A DNA stretch of 37,443 bases from IMG/VR virus record IMGVR_UViG_3300033141_003149, positions 1-37,443 of that record; one strand, given 5' to 3'. Shown here in pieces: positions 15,202-22,215 of the stretch. This stretch comes from a virus. A model generated the notes under the pieces. That model did no database searches. It was not told where the DNA came from and was given only the letters and a program-made list of their open reading frames with translations. Position numbers and translations under genes: made by a program. Position 1 is the stretch's first letter. The number at the start of each line of letters is the position of its first letter.

Positions 15202-17067
15202 TTAGAGTCTCTTTATGTATCCACCTTCAACCCAAAATATACGAATAGGTGAATTCTCTGGCACGCTGGGAGGCCCTGCTGCGTTGGTAGCGGCTGCGGC
15301 TACGACTTGGGTAGTCTGGCCTATGTCAACGAGCCACTTGCGAACACGGGTACTGTCAGCGGCTACACTGATGTTCAATTCGTCCAATAGTAGCAGACCC
15401 ACTCCGGTTACGTGGCTGATAGCCTCTGCAACTGCCATTCTTACGCGCGAGGTTTCAGCGCCTCCAAGTGTCCATAGCTGTTTTTTGTCGGCCTGTACGA
15501 GGCTCAAGTCATCCAGGAAGAGGATATCAACTCCCATCATCGGCGCATGTTCTTTTAACCGGGCATTCAGGGTCCCCAGCTTTTCCGCCACAAGCTCACC
15601 GGGGATTCCGTCTGGGGCAAGCAGCGTACATAGCGCGTTATAATGTTCACGCCTTGTCTCTGTTTCTTCAATCTTTGCCCGAGTTGCATCCAATGTTGCC
15701 TTGGTTGCCTGGTTCCAGGTAATCGCTGATTGTGCGATTTTGAGATATTTGACCTTTTCTTCGATTGCTTCTATTGAAATTTCAAGAGCTTCTTTTTTCT
15801 CACCTGCTTCAGGCGCGGCATTTTCCAGCTTTTCCTCAATCTCCTTGATTTCTTTTTCCAAATCGGCAATGTCGTCTTTTGTTTTCATGCAGCCTGCAGC
15901 CTTTTTCGAGAGATCATCCCATTTTTCTTGTTCGGGGAACTCTTTTTCCTCGACTGCTTTGATCCTCTCTGATATTTTGTCAATCTCTTTTTGCTGTTCG
16001 GACCAATCCGGCTCAATAGCTGGACACATTTTATGTCCAGATGCTCCAGGTATGGGACATGCAAGATTGCTTTTCCAGTTCTTTTTATTTTCTGCCAAGA
16101 GGTCTTCGGTTGTCGCTAGCAAATTTTCAAGGGCTGCAACGTCCTCTTTGACTTTGGTGTCAAACTTTTTCTTTGCTTCCTTCAGCTCAGTGGCCTCAGC
16201 GGTATCCTCTTTTGTCCACTTTTCCGCTTTTGCGAGTTCAGCCTTTTCTGTCTGGTATTCTGACAGTTGTTTCTCTGCCTCCTTCTTGTCTGCGTCTGAC
16301 AGGGCCTTGATTCCCCCAAGCTCCTTGTAGAGTTCCTTGAGGCGTTTCTTGTGGGTTGCTTCTTGTTTTTCAAGGGGTTTTTTCTTATGGGTTGCCATGA
16401 TGGTATCCATGAGGACTTGCGTGTTTCCTAGGGCAACCTGGGTGATCAATTTGGGCTTATCGCCCTCAAGGGCCTTAATTCTTTGCCCTGCTTCGCGGCG
16501 TGAATTGTAGGCTATGCTATAGCCGGCATCCCATCCGAGGTGATCAATTTCTTTAATGACTTCTTCATTCCATAATTCTTGACAGACATTTTCGGCATAT
16601 CCTTTTTCGTAGAGGGCGATAAAGGCGTCTTTCAGGGTGGGCTTTAGTCCCAGGGCCTTGATGATGAGCTTTTTTTGATGTGCAGGGTCCAAATCAAAAT
16701 AGTAATTTGCACTGAGGCATGCTGACAGAATATGCGGGTCAACGCCCAACTGAGCACCAATTTGGACAGGGGAGGGCCCGGACCTATTTGTTTTGGCCAG
16801 GGTACGCTTGATGTTGAAAGGAGATGTCCCTGCTTGGCCGGTAATCGTCACCGAGGCTGTTTTGCACTGGTCGTTAATTGCCTCGATGAAAGCTCCCTTG
16901 GACTGGCCTTGGATACTATCAGTCAGGGCGTAGATTGTTGCGTCCAGCAGAGATGTTTTGCCGGTTTCGTTGTGGCCAAGGAAAAGGTTACACTTGGATG
17001 ATAACTCTATTTCTGCTGCCCGAATTCTTTTAAACCCTTTTATTTTAACGTTATTGATGCGAATCAT
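15202..17067 (-). CDS. SbcC/Rad50-like coiled-coil ATPase
   Basis: 621 aa ABC-type ATPase of the SMC/SbcC/RecF group, which organises or processes DNA ends. Walker A is GHNETGKTS (residues 31-39). The ABC signature region is LGGAETSRVRMAVAEAI (about 530-546) and Walker B is GLLLLDELN (557-565). Between them is a long Lys/Glu/Ala-rich coiled coil (about 200-480). A hook-like turn near residues 333-347 reads CPIPGASGHKMCP, with two Cys 11 residues apart instead of the usual CxxC. The protein is shorter than bacterial SbcC, as expected for phage versions. The ATG overlaps the stop of an HNH-like gene (ATGA). No SbcD partner is seen in this window. Confidence 0.85.
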   Translation of the reverse strand: MIRINNVKIKGFKRIRAAEIELSSKCNLFLGHNETGKTSLLDATIYALTDSIQGQSKGAFIEAINDQCKTASVTITGQAGTSPFNIKRTLAKTNRSGPSPVQIGAQLGVDPHILSACLSANYYFDLDPAHQKKLIIKALGLKPTLKDAFIALYEKGYAENVCQELWNEEVIKEIDHLGWDAGYSIAYNSRREAGQRIKALEGDKPKLITQVALGNTQVLMDTIMATHKKKPLEKQEATHKKRLKELYKELGGIKALSDADKKEAEKQLSEYQTEKAELAKAEKWTKEDTAEATELKEAKKKFDTKVKEDVAALENLLATTEDLLAENKKNWKSNLACPIPGASGHKMCPAIEPDWSEQQKEIDKISERIKAVEEKEFPEQEKWDDLSKKAAGCMKTKDDIADLEKEIKEIEEKLENAAPEAGEKKEALEISIEAIEEKVKYLKIAQSAITWNQATKATLDATRAKIEETETRREHYNALCTLLAPDGIPGELVAEKLGTLNARLKEHAPMMGVDILFLDDLSLVQADKKQLWTLGGAETSRVRMAVAEAISHVTGVGLLLLDELNISVAADSTRVRKWLVDIGQTTQVVAAAATNAAGPPSVPENSPIRIFWVEGGYIKRL

Positions 17068-17549
17068 ATTATTTTTTCCTCAATTCGTGTGAATGTCCAG
17101 CCCTGGCAGGTTTTGCGACGGCCTGCAAGACAACTAGAAATATCGCCCTGACGTAATCCATGCTCTTTAGCGAACTGATGCTGGTTATTAGAACAGAATA
17201 TTTCTTCTTTAGGGCTTATAGCTTGAAACCGTTTTTGTTTATTGGGGCCGCAAGATTTAGGTCTTGAATTAATTTGCTGTTCATGTTTTGTACTCCATTG
17301 GCAATTACTAGGTTCGTAATTGCCATCATTATCTGTGCGATCTATAGAATATTCAGGTCCTAATCGTTCGCCCATATCCGCAAAGAAATTCTCGAACGAA
17401 CACAACCAGCGCCTGCAAACAATGATTCCACGACCGCCGTAGTCTTTGTATTGTGAATGGTTCGGATTTTGGCATCTGGCTTTCATGTTAGCCCAGCTTC
17501 GATGTTCTAACGATTCCCCACCCCTTCTACAATGTCCGTGTATTAACAT
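17064..17549 (-). CDS. HNH-like homing-type protein, family member 2
   Basis: 161 aa. It carries the same blocks as its paralogues: HGHCRRGGESLEHRSWANM, RCQNP, YGGRGIIVCRRW, SIDRTDNDGNYEPSNCQW, KRFQAISPKEEIFCSNNQH and a GWTF ending. The gene is wedged between the Gp3-like gene (3 bases upstream) and the SbcC-like gene, whose start codon overlaps its stop as ATGA. The neighbouring genes are intact, so the insertion created no visible damage. Confidence 0.7.
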   Translation of the reverse strand: MLIHGHCRRGGESLEHRSWANMKARCQNPNHSQYKDYGGRGIIVCRRWLCSFENFFADMGERLGPEYSIDRTDNDGNYEPSNCQWSTKHEQQINSRPKSCGPNKQKRFQAISPKEEIFCSNNQHQFAKEHGLRQGDISSCLAGRRKTCQGWTFTRIEEKII

Positions 17550-17552
17550 GAA

Positions 17553-18707
17553 CTAGACCCAACCAAAGTTATCATCAGATACCGGTTCATCCAAAACCTC
17601 TCCCTCTTCGACGGGGGGTTCCTCGCCGGGAGGTATTTCGCCGGAAATATCCTCTGTTTGTTCTGCTTCGGGCGTTTTTTCTGCGGCTAAAGCGGCGGCT
17701 TTGGTTTCTTCCTCTTCCTTCTTCTTTTTCCTTTTGGCAGCGGCGGCTTTAGCCTTTTCCTGTTTCTCTTTCAATTTATCAGCATCCGCTCTAGCCAATT
17801 CCGCGGCCGTAGGTTCCTGCTCTTCGGCCTTTTCCTCTTTGGCGGGTCCCTCGGGCTCCTTTTTCGTCTCCCGGGTCTTTTCGGTCATGGCGCCGGCGTC
17901 GGCCTTAGCTCTTTCGGTTTCTGTCTCAGGGGGAAAAAATTCTTCAGCGATCTCTTTTTCCTCTTCGGCCGCTATCTCCTGATCCGGGACTAAGTCCTCA
18001 TCATGTCCGATCATGGGACACTGTTTAGCTGTTTCGGCCAAAGCTATGGCGGACCCTGCAAAGATAAGGCTAACGGTATATACAGTGACAGGACCTCGCG
18101 GCAACTGTGTCGTTTTTGGAAACAGTTTCATCATTAAGGGAATGCCGGATAGCCTGCCGGCTACTCTCTTGATAAGCATAAGGCTTCCGAGGATGTCCTG
18201 TACGGAATTCCAACCAGTGGTACGGTAAACCCAAGATCCTCCGATCATGTCCATACTCTGCAAAACCACATTAAGCCGGCCATAAGGCTTACAGGGCGTA
18301 TTACCTTTATAGTCCTGGTCGAGCCTTGGGCAGGGGCAAGTGGTTTCTTCACCACTCTTGAGAACAATGGCCTTCTCGCCGTCACCGGTGCAAATCCGGG
18401 TTTTTCCCTGGTAGCAGTTGTATGTAGTGTAAAAATTGCTGTCAATGTCGTCAAACAACAGATATACCGGAATCGTGGTCAGGTGATCGGCAGGCTCGTT
18501 GACTATTTCCGCAATTTGTTCCATGAGCGGAATATTGGGAATGAAGTTTCCGGTATTGTCCCTTTCTGTGGTCGTTATCAAAAAGTGGTCTAACTTGGCC
18601 GGGAGTCGGTAGGTACTTTTTTCGTCTTTTGTTTTGCGTAGTTCACCGAGCCTGCCGATCTTGATTTTTCCTTGCTCACAAAGCTTGGGTTGCAATCCTT
18701 TTATCAT
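17553..18707 (-). CDS. Gp3-like recombination protein with acidic/basic tail
   Basis: 384 aa. The N-terminal ~230 residues match the phage Gp3-like family (named after the phiC31 recombination directionality factor, often annotated as hydrolase or metal-binding). They start IKGLQPKLCEQGKIKIGRLGE, then YRLPAKLDHFLITTTERD. A Cys-rich block follows with Cys in CTGDG, in TTCPCPRL and in NTPCKPYGRL, a likely zinc site. From about residue 235 the sequence is a long Glu/Lys/Ala/Pro-rich low-complexity tail ending DDNFGWV; an acidic tail with a hydrophobic tip recalls ssDNA-binding proteins. Since it lies between RecE-like and SbcC-like genes and no integrase is seen, a role in recombination or ssDNA handling seems likelier than excision control. 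Confidence 0.6.
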   Translation of the reverse strand: MIKGLQPKLCEQGKIKIGRLGELRKTKDEKSTYRLPAKLDHFLITTTERDNTGNFIPNIPLMEQIAEIVNEPADHLTTIPVYLLFDDIDSNFYTTYNCYQGKTRICTGDGEKAIVLKSGEETTCPCPRLDQDYKGNTPCKPYGRLNVVLQSMDMIGGSWVYRTTGWNSVQDILGSLMLIKRVAGRLSGIPLMMKLFPKTTQLPRGPVTVYTVSLIFAGSAIALAETAKQCPMIGHDEDLVPDQEIAAEEEKEIAEEFFPPETETERAKADAGAMTEKTRETKKEPEGPAKEEKAEEQEPTAAELARADADKLKEKQEKAKAAAAKRKKKKEEEETKAAALAAEKTPEAEQTEDISGEIPPGEEPPVEEGEVLDEPVSDDNFGWV

Positions 18708-18719
18708 AATTTTTCTCCT

Positions 18720-19496
18720 TTATGTTAGAAAATCAAATATCCAGTTTTTTGTAGTTTTTCGTTTTTTATATAAACAAGCAGATATGTTTGAAGAGTAAAG
18801 TTCATGCTTTCTCGCAAATTCACTCTGGTTATTATCTTCAAACCATTCACCCGTATTTTGATTGAATGCCCAAAACCAATGTTGTTTCGTGGGACCACGA
18901 GATCTGGATCTACGGTTATTTGCTTGTTCTTGACGAGATGCCCAGCGAAAATTATTAGGTTCATAGTTTCCGTCATTATCAGGCCAGCGGTCTATGGTCA
19001 TTCCTTTAGGCGGATTTCCTACGTCAGCATAGAAATTCTCAAACGAATGCCAGCGTTTACAAACTTTGATTCCCCGACCACCGTAATCTTTATAGGCTGG
19101 ATTTCTTGGATTAATACAGCGCTGAATTATGCCTTTCCAAATTTTATGTATTGGAGTTCCAGACATTCCGTGTGTTGTAAAATGTTTTTTAGCTAATTCT
19201 TTTACAAGACATCCACAACTTTGGGTGTGACCTGATCTAAGATGATAAGAATTTATTTCACAAACTTTCCCACAGCTACACAAGCACAGCCAAGCAATTG
19301 ATCTTCTTTGTCTTTTCTCTGTAGGCTCAATAGCCACCAGTCGCCCGAATCTCTGTCCTGAAATGTCTTTCGCGTTGCTATGTAATTTCATGCTAATTTT
19401 ATGGAAGAACTCCTGATGCTGCTTAGGACCTGCCGCGAGAGGAGGTTCCGGTTTCCCGGACATCAGGAGTTCAAATTTTAGATTTCGGGGTTTCAC
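18720..19496 (-). CDS. HNH-like homing-type protein with zinc domain, family member 3
   Basis: 258 aa from a GTG at 19496; a Met 35 codons downstream (19391) fits the usual family start better but has no ribosome binding site. After the extension comes DISGQRFGRLVAIEP, then a zinc-ribbon-like block CLCSCGKVCE...SGHTQSCGC. The shared blocks follow: [37 protein letters not shown] and a C-terminal [10 protein letters not shown] module. The N-terminal 35 codons contain a 12-bp inverted repeat. It lies between the RecE-like and Gp3-like genes; the latter starts 12 bases after its stop with its own AAAGGAG box. Confidence 0.7.
   Translation of the reverse strand: MKPRNLKFELLMSGKPEPPLAAGPKQHQEFFHKISMKLHSNAKDISGQRFGRLVAIEPTEKRQRRSIAWLCLCSCGKVCEINSYHLRSGHTQSCGCLVKELAKKHFTTHGMSGTPIHKIWKGIIQRCINPRNPAYKDYGGRGIKVCKRWHSFENFYADVGNPPKGMTIDRWPDNDGNYEPNNFRWASRQEQANNRRSRSRGPTKQHWFWAFNQNTGEWFEDNNQSEFARKHELYSSNISACLYKKRKTTKNWIFDFLT
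19407..19472 (-). other. Stem-loop with GAAA-capped inner hairpin
   Basis: GAACTCCTGATG (19407-19418) is the exact reverse complement of CATCAGGAGTTC (19461-19472). On the minus strand the 42-base interior contains TCCGG-GAAA-CCGGA, a hairpin with a GNRA-type tetraloop, and a possible ACCT/AGGT stem, giving a three-way-junction shape. It lies in the N-terminal extension of the HNH-like ORF. It may be a structured RNA or regulatory hairpin. Confidence 0.55.
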
Positions 19497-19547
19497 GGTA
19501 AATCCTAAGCATATTTTTATACTACTAAATTTTAAGAAAAAGTCAAG

Positions 19548-20357
19548 TTAATCATCCGCTCCAAGGATAACTATTTCATTCATATATCCCGGCCAAACGT
19601 TATTTTTTATACACTCGATATATTTTTCAAGATCAATGTCAATCTGTTGCCGTGCTGCTTCTATTATTTCATCAGAGAGCATATAAATCGCAGTTTCATA
19701 GGGACTGAAATTTTCCACAACTATGAAAATAAAAGCTTCCGTGCGTCTGTTTACTCCGGCCGCTTGATACGCAGCATTTAATCCGCGCTCGTACCATGCT
19801 GCCTGTCTATCGTATCCCCAGCGTTTCACTTCGCGCAAAAAACCTTGAGGGCTGCCTGCTTGAGAACTTTTCAAATCTATTATAATATCGTCTGTACGAA
19901 TATAATCTGGTCTGATTTTACAGCGTAAACCTGAGGCTGGATCATCCCAAAAAATGGACATTTCTGGGGTTCCCCCTGTAAGCAGTTCATGCGCTACTGA
20001 ACAAGATGTATTTTTAAAGGCATCTGCCATGTTTATTACATTATTATATTGACTAGGTGTTAATGCTATGGCCTTCGGATTCGCTTTGTCCCACTTAACA
20101 CGTCCAGCAGATCCTACACGCGGGGCAGAGCCTTTGCCGAATTGAGCTTCAAAAAGTTCTGGTTGCAGGATGGAGCAATGCAAAGCACTTCCTTCTGTTT
20201 GCGTCCCGGTTGCCGGCCTGTCGTTGTCGCGCCAGTAGGCAAATTTTTTAGCCGATTGGCTGAAGATTTTGAGACCGGAATTATTGATGGCGGAATCAGC
20301 GAGGTACTCGTGAAAAGGGATGTCCTGGAAAAAACCGGGGCTGAATGTTTTGGTCAT
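19548..20357 (-). CDS. RecE-like PD-(D/E)XK exonuclease
   Basis: 269 aa. It belongs to the PD-(D/E)XK nuclease superfamily close to exodeoxyribonuclease VIII/DUF3799, which resects double-stranded ends for phage recombination. Seen: an N-terminal YLADSAINNSGLKIF segment, GSALH near 57-60, IRPD with Asp151, DLK with Asp161 and Lys163 as the catalytic core, and YDRQAAWY with Gln185 as the downstream Q motif. The ATG overlaps the stop of the HNH-AP2 gene (ATGA). It is the first conserved gene of the minus-strand recombination operon. Confidence 0.8.
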   Translation of the reverse strand: MTKTFSPGFFQDIPFHEYLADSAINNSGLKIFSQSAKKFAYWRDNDRPATGTQTEGSALHCSILQPELFEAQFGKGSAPRVGSAGRVKWDKANPKAIALTPSQYNNVINMADAFKNTSCSVAHELLTGGTPEMSIFWDDPASGLRCKIRPDYIRTDDIIIDLKSSQAGSPQGFLREVKRWGYDRQAAWYERGLNAAYQAAGVNRRTEAFIFIVVENFSPYETAIYMLSDEIIEAARQQIDIDLEKYIECIKNNVWPGYMNEIVILGADD

Positions 20358-20899
20358 ATCTCATACCCCATGGTTTTTAGCTTAACCCGGTTTACGTTTA
20401 AGTGATTACAGGTCCAGTCTGAACATTTATCCTCAAATTTGCAACGGGCTAAGGCTGCTTCTTCACTGGTATCATGACAACCGAGGTAAATCGTTTTCCC
20501 ACGAATGGTAATATATGCTTGCCATTTTTTAGCACATTTATTTCGATAAACACCCGTGAATCCACTGGTTGATGCTGAATTAACCCCGTAATTTTGCATA
20601 TTGCATGATCTGGTAACGTGTCTTAAATTTTTCCAACGGTTATCGTCTCGGATGCCATTTAAATGATCAACATCATTTTCAGGTAAGTAGCCTTCCATAT
20701 ACAAGAATGCAAGTCGGTGAGCCTGATATCTTTTGTTGTCAATTGAGATTGTGACATAGCCACAACTATTATGAGATTTAGCGATATCGCCGATTTTTAC
20801 ACGACGAGACAGGCTGACCCTCCAAACAAAAATCCCTGTTTTGGGTGAATACTCAAGAACTTTGCACAACCTTTCTTGTGTCAGTAATTTTGTTTCCAT
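20354..20899 (-). CDS. HNH homing endonuclease with AP2 domain
   Basis: 181 aa from the ATG at 20899, which has an AAGAGG box in front; an upstream in-frame ATG at 20917 contains that box and is less likely. A canonical HNH_3 nuclease block is visible: YQAHRLAFLYMEGYLP, then VDHLNGIRDDNRWKNLRHV with the catalytic D-H pair and later N residues. An AP2-type DNA-binding domain follows (GFTGVYRNKCAKKWQAYI, then KTIYLGCHDTSEEAALA). It is a free-standing homing endonuclease at the head of the recombination operon, immediately downstream of the divergent control region. It overlaps the RecE-like start by four bases. Confidence 0.9.
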   Translation of the reverse strand: METKLLTQERLCKVLEYSPKTGIFVWRVSLSRRVKIGDIAKSHNSCGYVTISIDNKRYQAHRLAFLYMEGYLPENDVDHLNGIRDDNRWKNLRHVTRSCNMQNYGVNSASTSGFTGVYRNKCAKKWQAYITIRGKTIYLGCHDTSEEAALARCKFEDKCSDWTCNHLNVNRVKLKTMGYEI

Positions 20900-20910
20900 T
20901 TTTAAGCCTC

Positions 20911-20967
20911 TTGACATTCAAAAAAATACGATTATTATTTATAATAATTATTTATAATAATTAGTCA
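20911..20967. promoter_or_regulatory. Divergent control region with tandem dyads
   Basis: A 13-bp unit ATTATTTATAATA occurs twice in tandem (20934-20946, 20947-20959); each unit with its flank forms a dyad ATTAT-TTATA-ATAAT. On the plus strand TTGACA at 20911-20916 is a strong -35, with AT-rich -10 candidates in the repeats. On the minus strand TTGACT at 20967-20962 has ATTATA 17 bases away. The layout suits overlapping divergent promoters with operator sites, probably bound by the Cro-like protein encoded next door. Confidence 0.65.
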
Positions 20968-20999
20968 AGAAAAATCTTAAAAATAAAAAGGAAAAATTG

Positions 21000-21218
21000 A
21001 TGAAGCTTTCAAAGTGGATAAAAGGTACAACCTCTGAAGAAATTCGGAAATTAGCGGAAAGGGTTGGTTGCCACCATCTTTACCTTTATCAGGTAGCAAA
21101 AGATAGATGTTCTGCCGGCTTGGCCAAGAAGATCGAAAAGGCCACAAAAGCAATGAATCCTCGTCGGGTTGTCCAGAAACATGAATTACGGCCAGACATT
21201 TGGTCAAAAAGCGAATAA
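21000..21218 (+). CDS. Cro/YdaS-like helix-turn-helix repressor
   Basis: 72 aa from the ATG at 21000, preceded by AAGGA; a TTG one codon upstream is unlikely. The sequence MKLSKWIKG, then EEIRKLAERVGCHHLYLYQVA (helix-turn-helix), GLAKKIEKAT and VVQKHELRPDIW matches the YdaS/Cro-like family, whose C-terminal motif includes elRPDiW. Such proteins bind dyads in divergent phage promoters and switch early transcription. The repeats just upstream are the obvious target. It is transcribed away from the recombination operon. Confidence 0.85.
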   Translation: MKLSKWIKGTTSEEIRKLAERVGCHHLYLYQVAKDRCSAGLAKKIEKATKAMNPRRVVQKHELRPDIWSKSE

Positions 21219-21236
21219 AACCAGCGGGTTGGCTTT

Positions 21237-21860
21237 ATGATTATTGCAAAACAAAGATTTGGCAGATTGACCACAATCAAATCTTTCAAAAAATTCAAAA
21301 ATGGGCAGAAAAGGCTTGTTTGGTATTGTTCGTGTAGTTGTGGAAAATTTTGTGAGGTTCGTGAAGATAGTCTCAAAAGCGGTTATACGGAAAGTTGTGG
21401 CTGTTTCCAAAAAGAAAGAGTTACAACACATGGCATGAAAAATACTTCAATTTATAAAATTTGGGTATGCATGATCCAACGCTGCGAAAATCCGAACGAT
21501 TCAGCATATAAGTGGTATGGTGGTCGAGGCATAAAAGTCTGTGAGCGTTGGCGTAATTCCTTCGAAACTTTTTATGCTGACGTCGGAGATCCACCCGATG
21601 GAATGACTCTTGACAGGTGGCCGGACAACGACGGAGACTATGGACCTACAAACTGGAGATGGGCGACAAGGAGAGAGCAGGCAGGCAATACAAGAAATTT
21701 GCGTTGGTTCCGTGCATGGCATAAAGACAGCATGGCTCAACATATGAGCAATAATCAACACGAGTTTGCGAGAAAATATGGATTAAACAATACAAATATT
21801 TGTGCTTGTCTTCATGGTAGACAAAGTGTCCATAGGGGTTGGACATTTCAGAGGATATAA
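21237..21860 (+). CDS. HNH-like homing-type protein with zinc domain, family member 4
   Basis: 207 aa and the only plus-strand member of the five-copy family. It begins AKQRFGRLTTIKS, then a zinc-ribbon-like block CSCSCGKFCE...SGYTESCGC, closest to the member at 18720-19496. The shared blocks follow: [42 protein letters not shown] and SNNQHEFARKYGL...HRGWTF. The start has only a weak ribosome binding site. It follows the Cro-like gene by 18 bases and precedes a structured intergenic stretch and a methyltransferase remnant, so it may have landed with loss of neighbouring DNA. Confidence 0.7.
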   Translation: MIIAKQRFGRLTTIKSFKKFKNGQKRLVWYCSCSCGKFCEVREDSLKSGYTESCGCFQKERVTTHGMKNTSIYKIWVCMIQRCENPNDSAYKWYGGRGIKVCERWRNSFETFYADVGDPPDGMTLDRWPDNDGDYGPTNWRWATRREQAGNTRNLRWFRAWHKDSMAQHMSNNQHEFARKYGLNNTNICACLHGRQSVHRGWTFQRI

Positions 21861-21865
21861 ACCTT

Positions 21866-21969
21866 ACATCCCATGTCTATGTTTCGCCTCCGCCAAGGGT
21901 GAGGACCAATAGGATAAGGTGGCGGCTGCCTGGAAGTGTCAGCCATAAAAGGAAATGGACATGGGGTGT
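21866..21969. repeat. Structured intergenic stretch bounded by inverted repeats
   Basis: ACATCCCATGTC (21866-21877) and GACATGGGGTGT (21958-21969) are inverted repeats with one mismatch. Inside, CCGCCA (21890-21895 region) can pair with TGGCGG (21920-21925), and GGCTG pairs with CAGCC slightly downstream. The compact nested pairing suggests a folded RNA or a leftover of insertion. I see no gene in it. Confidence 0.45.
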
Positions 21970-21981
21970 ATTTAATTTCAC

Positions 21982-22113
21982 ATGAAAAAAATAGAGTGTC
22001 CTGAATTTTGTTTGCTGAACAAGCGTCTGCCTACAAGCGAAGGGGTCTGTGCCCACTGCAGACGTGATTGTCCGTTTGCGGGTAAGCGTAGAAGCTATCG
22101 GAAGAAAAAATAA
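21982..22113 (+). CDS. Small Cys-rich zinc-binding-type protein
   Basis: 43 aa. The sequence begins MKKIECPEFCLLNKRLP, continues GVCAHCRRDCPFAGK and ends in a basic tail RRSYRKKK. Five Cys residues arranged C-x3-C then C-x2-C-x3-C suggest one zinc site, and the basic tail suggests nucleic-acid binding. The ribosome binding site is poor, so expression is uncertain. It lies between the HNH-like gene and the methyltransferase remnant. Confidence 0.5.
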   Translation: MKKIECPEFCLLNKRLPTSEGVCAHCRRDCPFAGKRRSYRKKK

Positions 22114-22214
22114 AACTTGGGCGGTCCGGAGTGGGTCTGGATCTGTCTGCGGAGTATTTGTGGGATATGGCCAAGGAAAAGATTGAGGCGCCAATGCAAA
22201 GGGAGATGTTCTAA
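22092..22214 (+). pseudogene. C-terminal remnant of a beta-class DNA methyltransferase
   Basis: The open frame from 22092 encodes KLSEEKIKLGRSGVGLDLS and then AEYLWDMAKEKIEAPMQREMF before a stop at 22212-22214. The pattern K-L-G-R-x-x-x-G-x-D-L-S-x-E-Y-x-x-x-A-x-x-x-I is the usual C-terminal end of N6-adenine or N4-cytosine methyltransferases of the beta type (the region after the FxGSGTT motif). The catalytic DPPY motif and the rest of the enzyme are absent. A short product from the GTG at 22131 could still be made but would lack activity. Confidence 0.6.
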
Positions 22215-22215
22215 A

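Noticed and set aside
15701-16330. 209-aa Ser-rich plus-strand ORF
   Set aside because: It is the shadow of the Glu/Lys-rich coiled coil of the SbcC-like gene on the other strand.
17553-18707. Certain call as an integrase directionality factor
   Set aside because: The family resemblance is to Gp3-like proteins, but without an integrase and within a recombination operon the specific role cannot be claimed.
19407-19472. CTGATG followed by GAAA, suggesting a hammerhead ribozyme
   Set aside because: The spacing leaves no stem II and the GAAA is a hairpin loop, so the hammerhead core cannot form.
20911-20999. Possible attP or integration site near the Cro-like gene
   Set aside because: No integrase gene is present in the window and the repeats look like operators.
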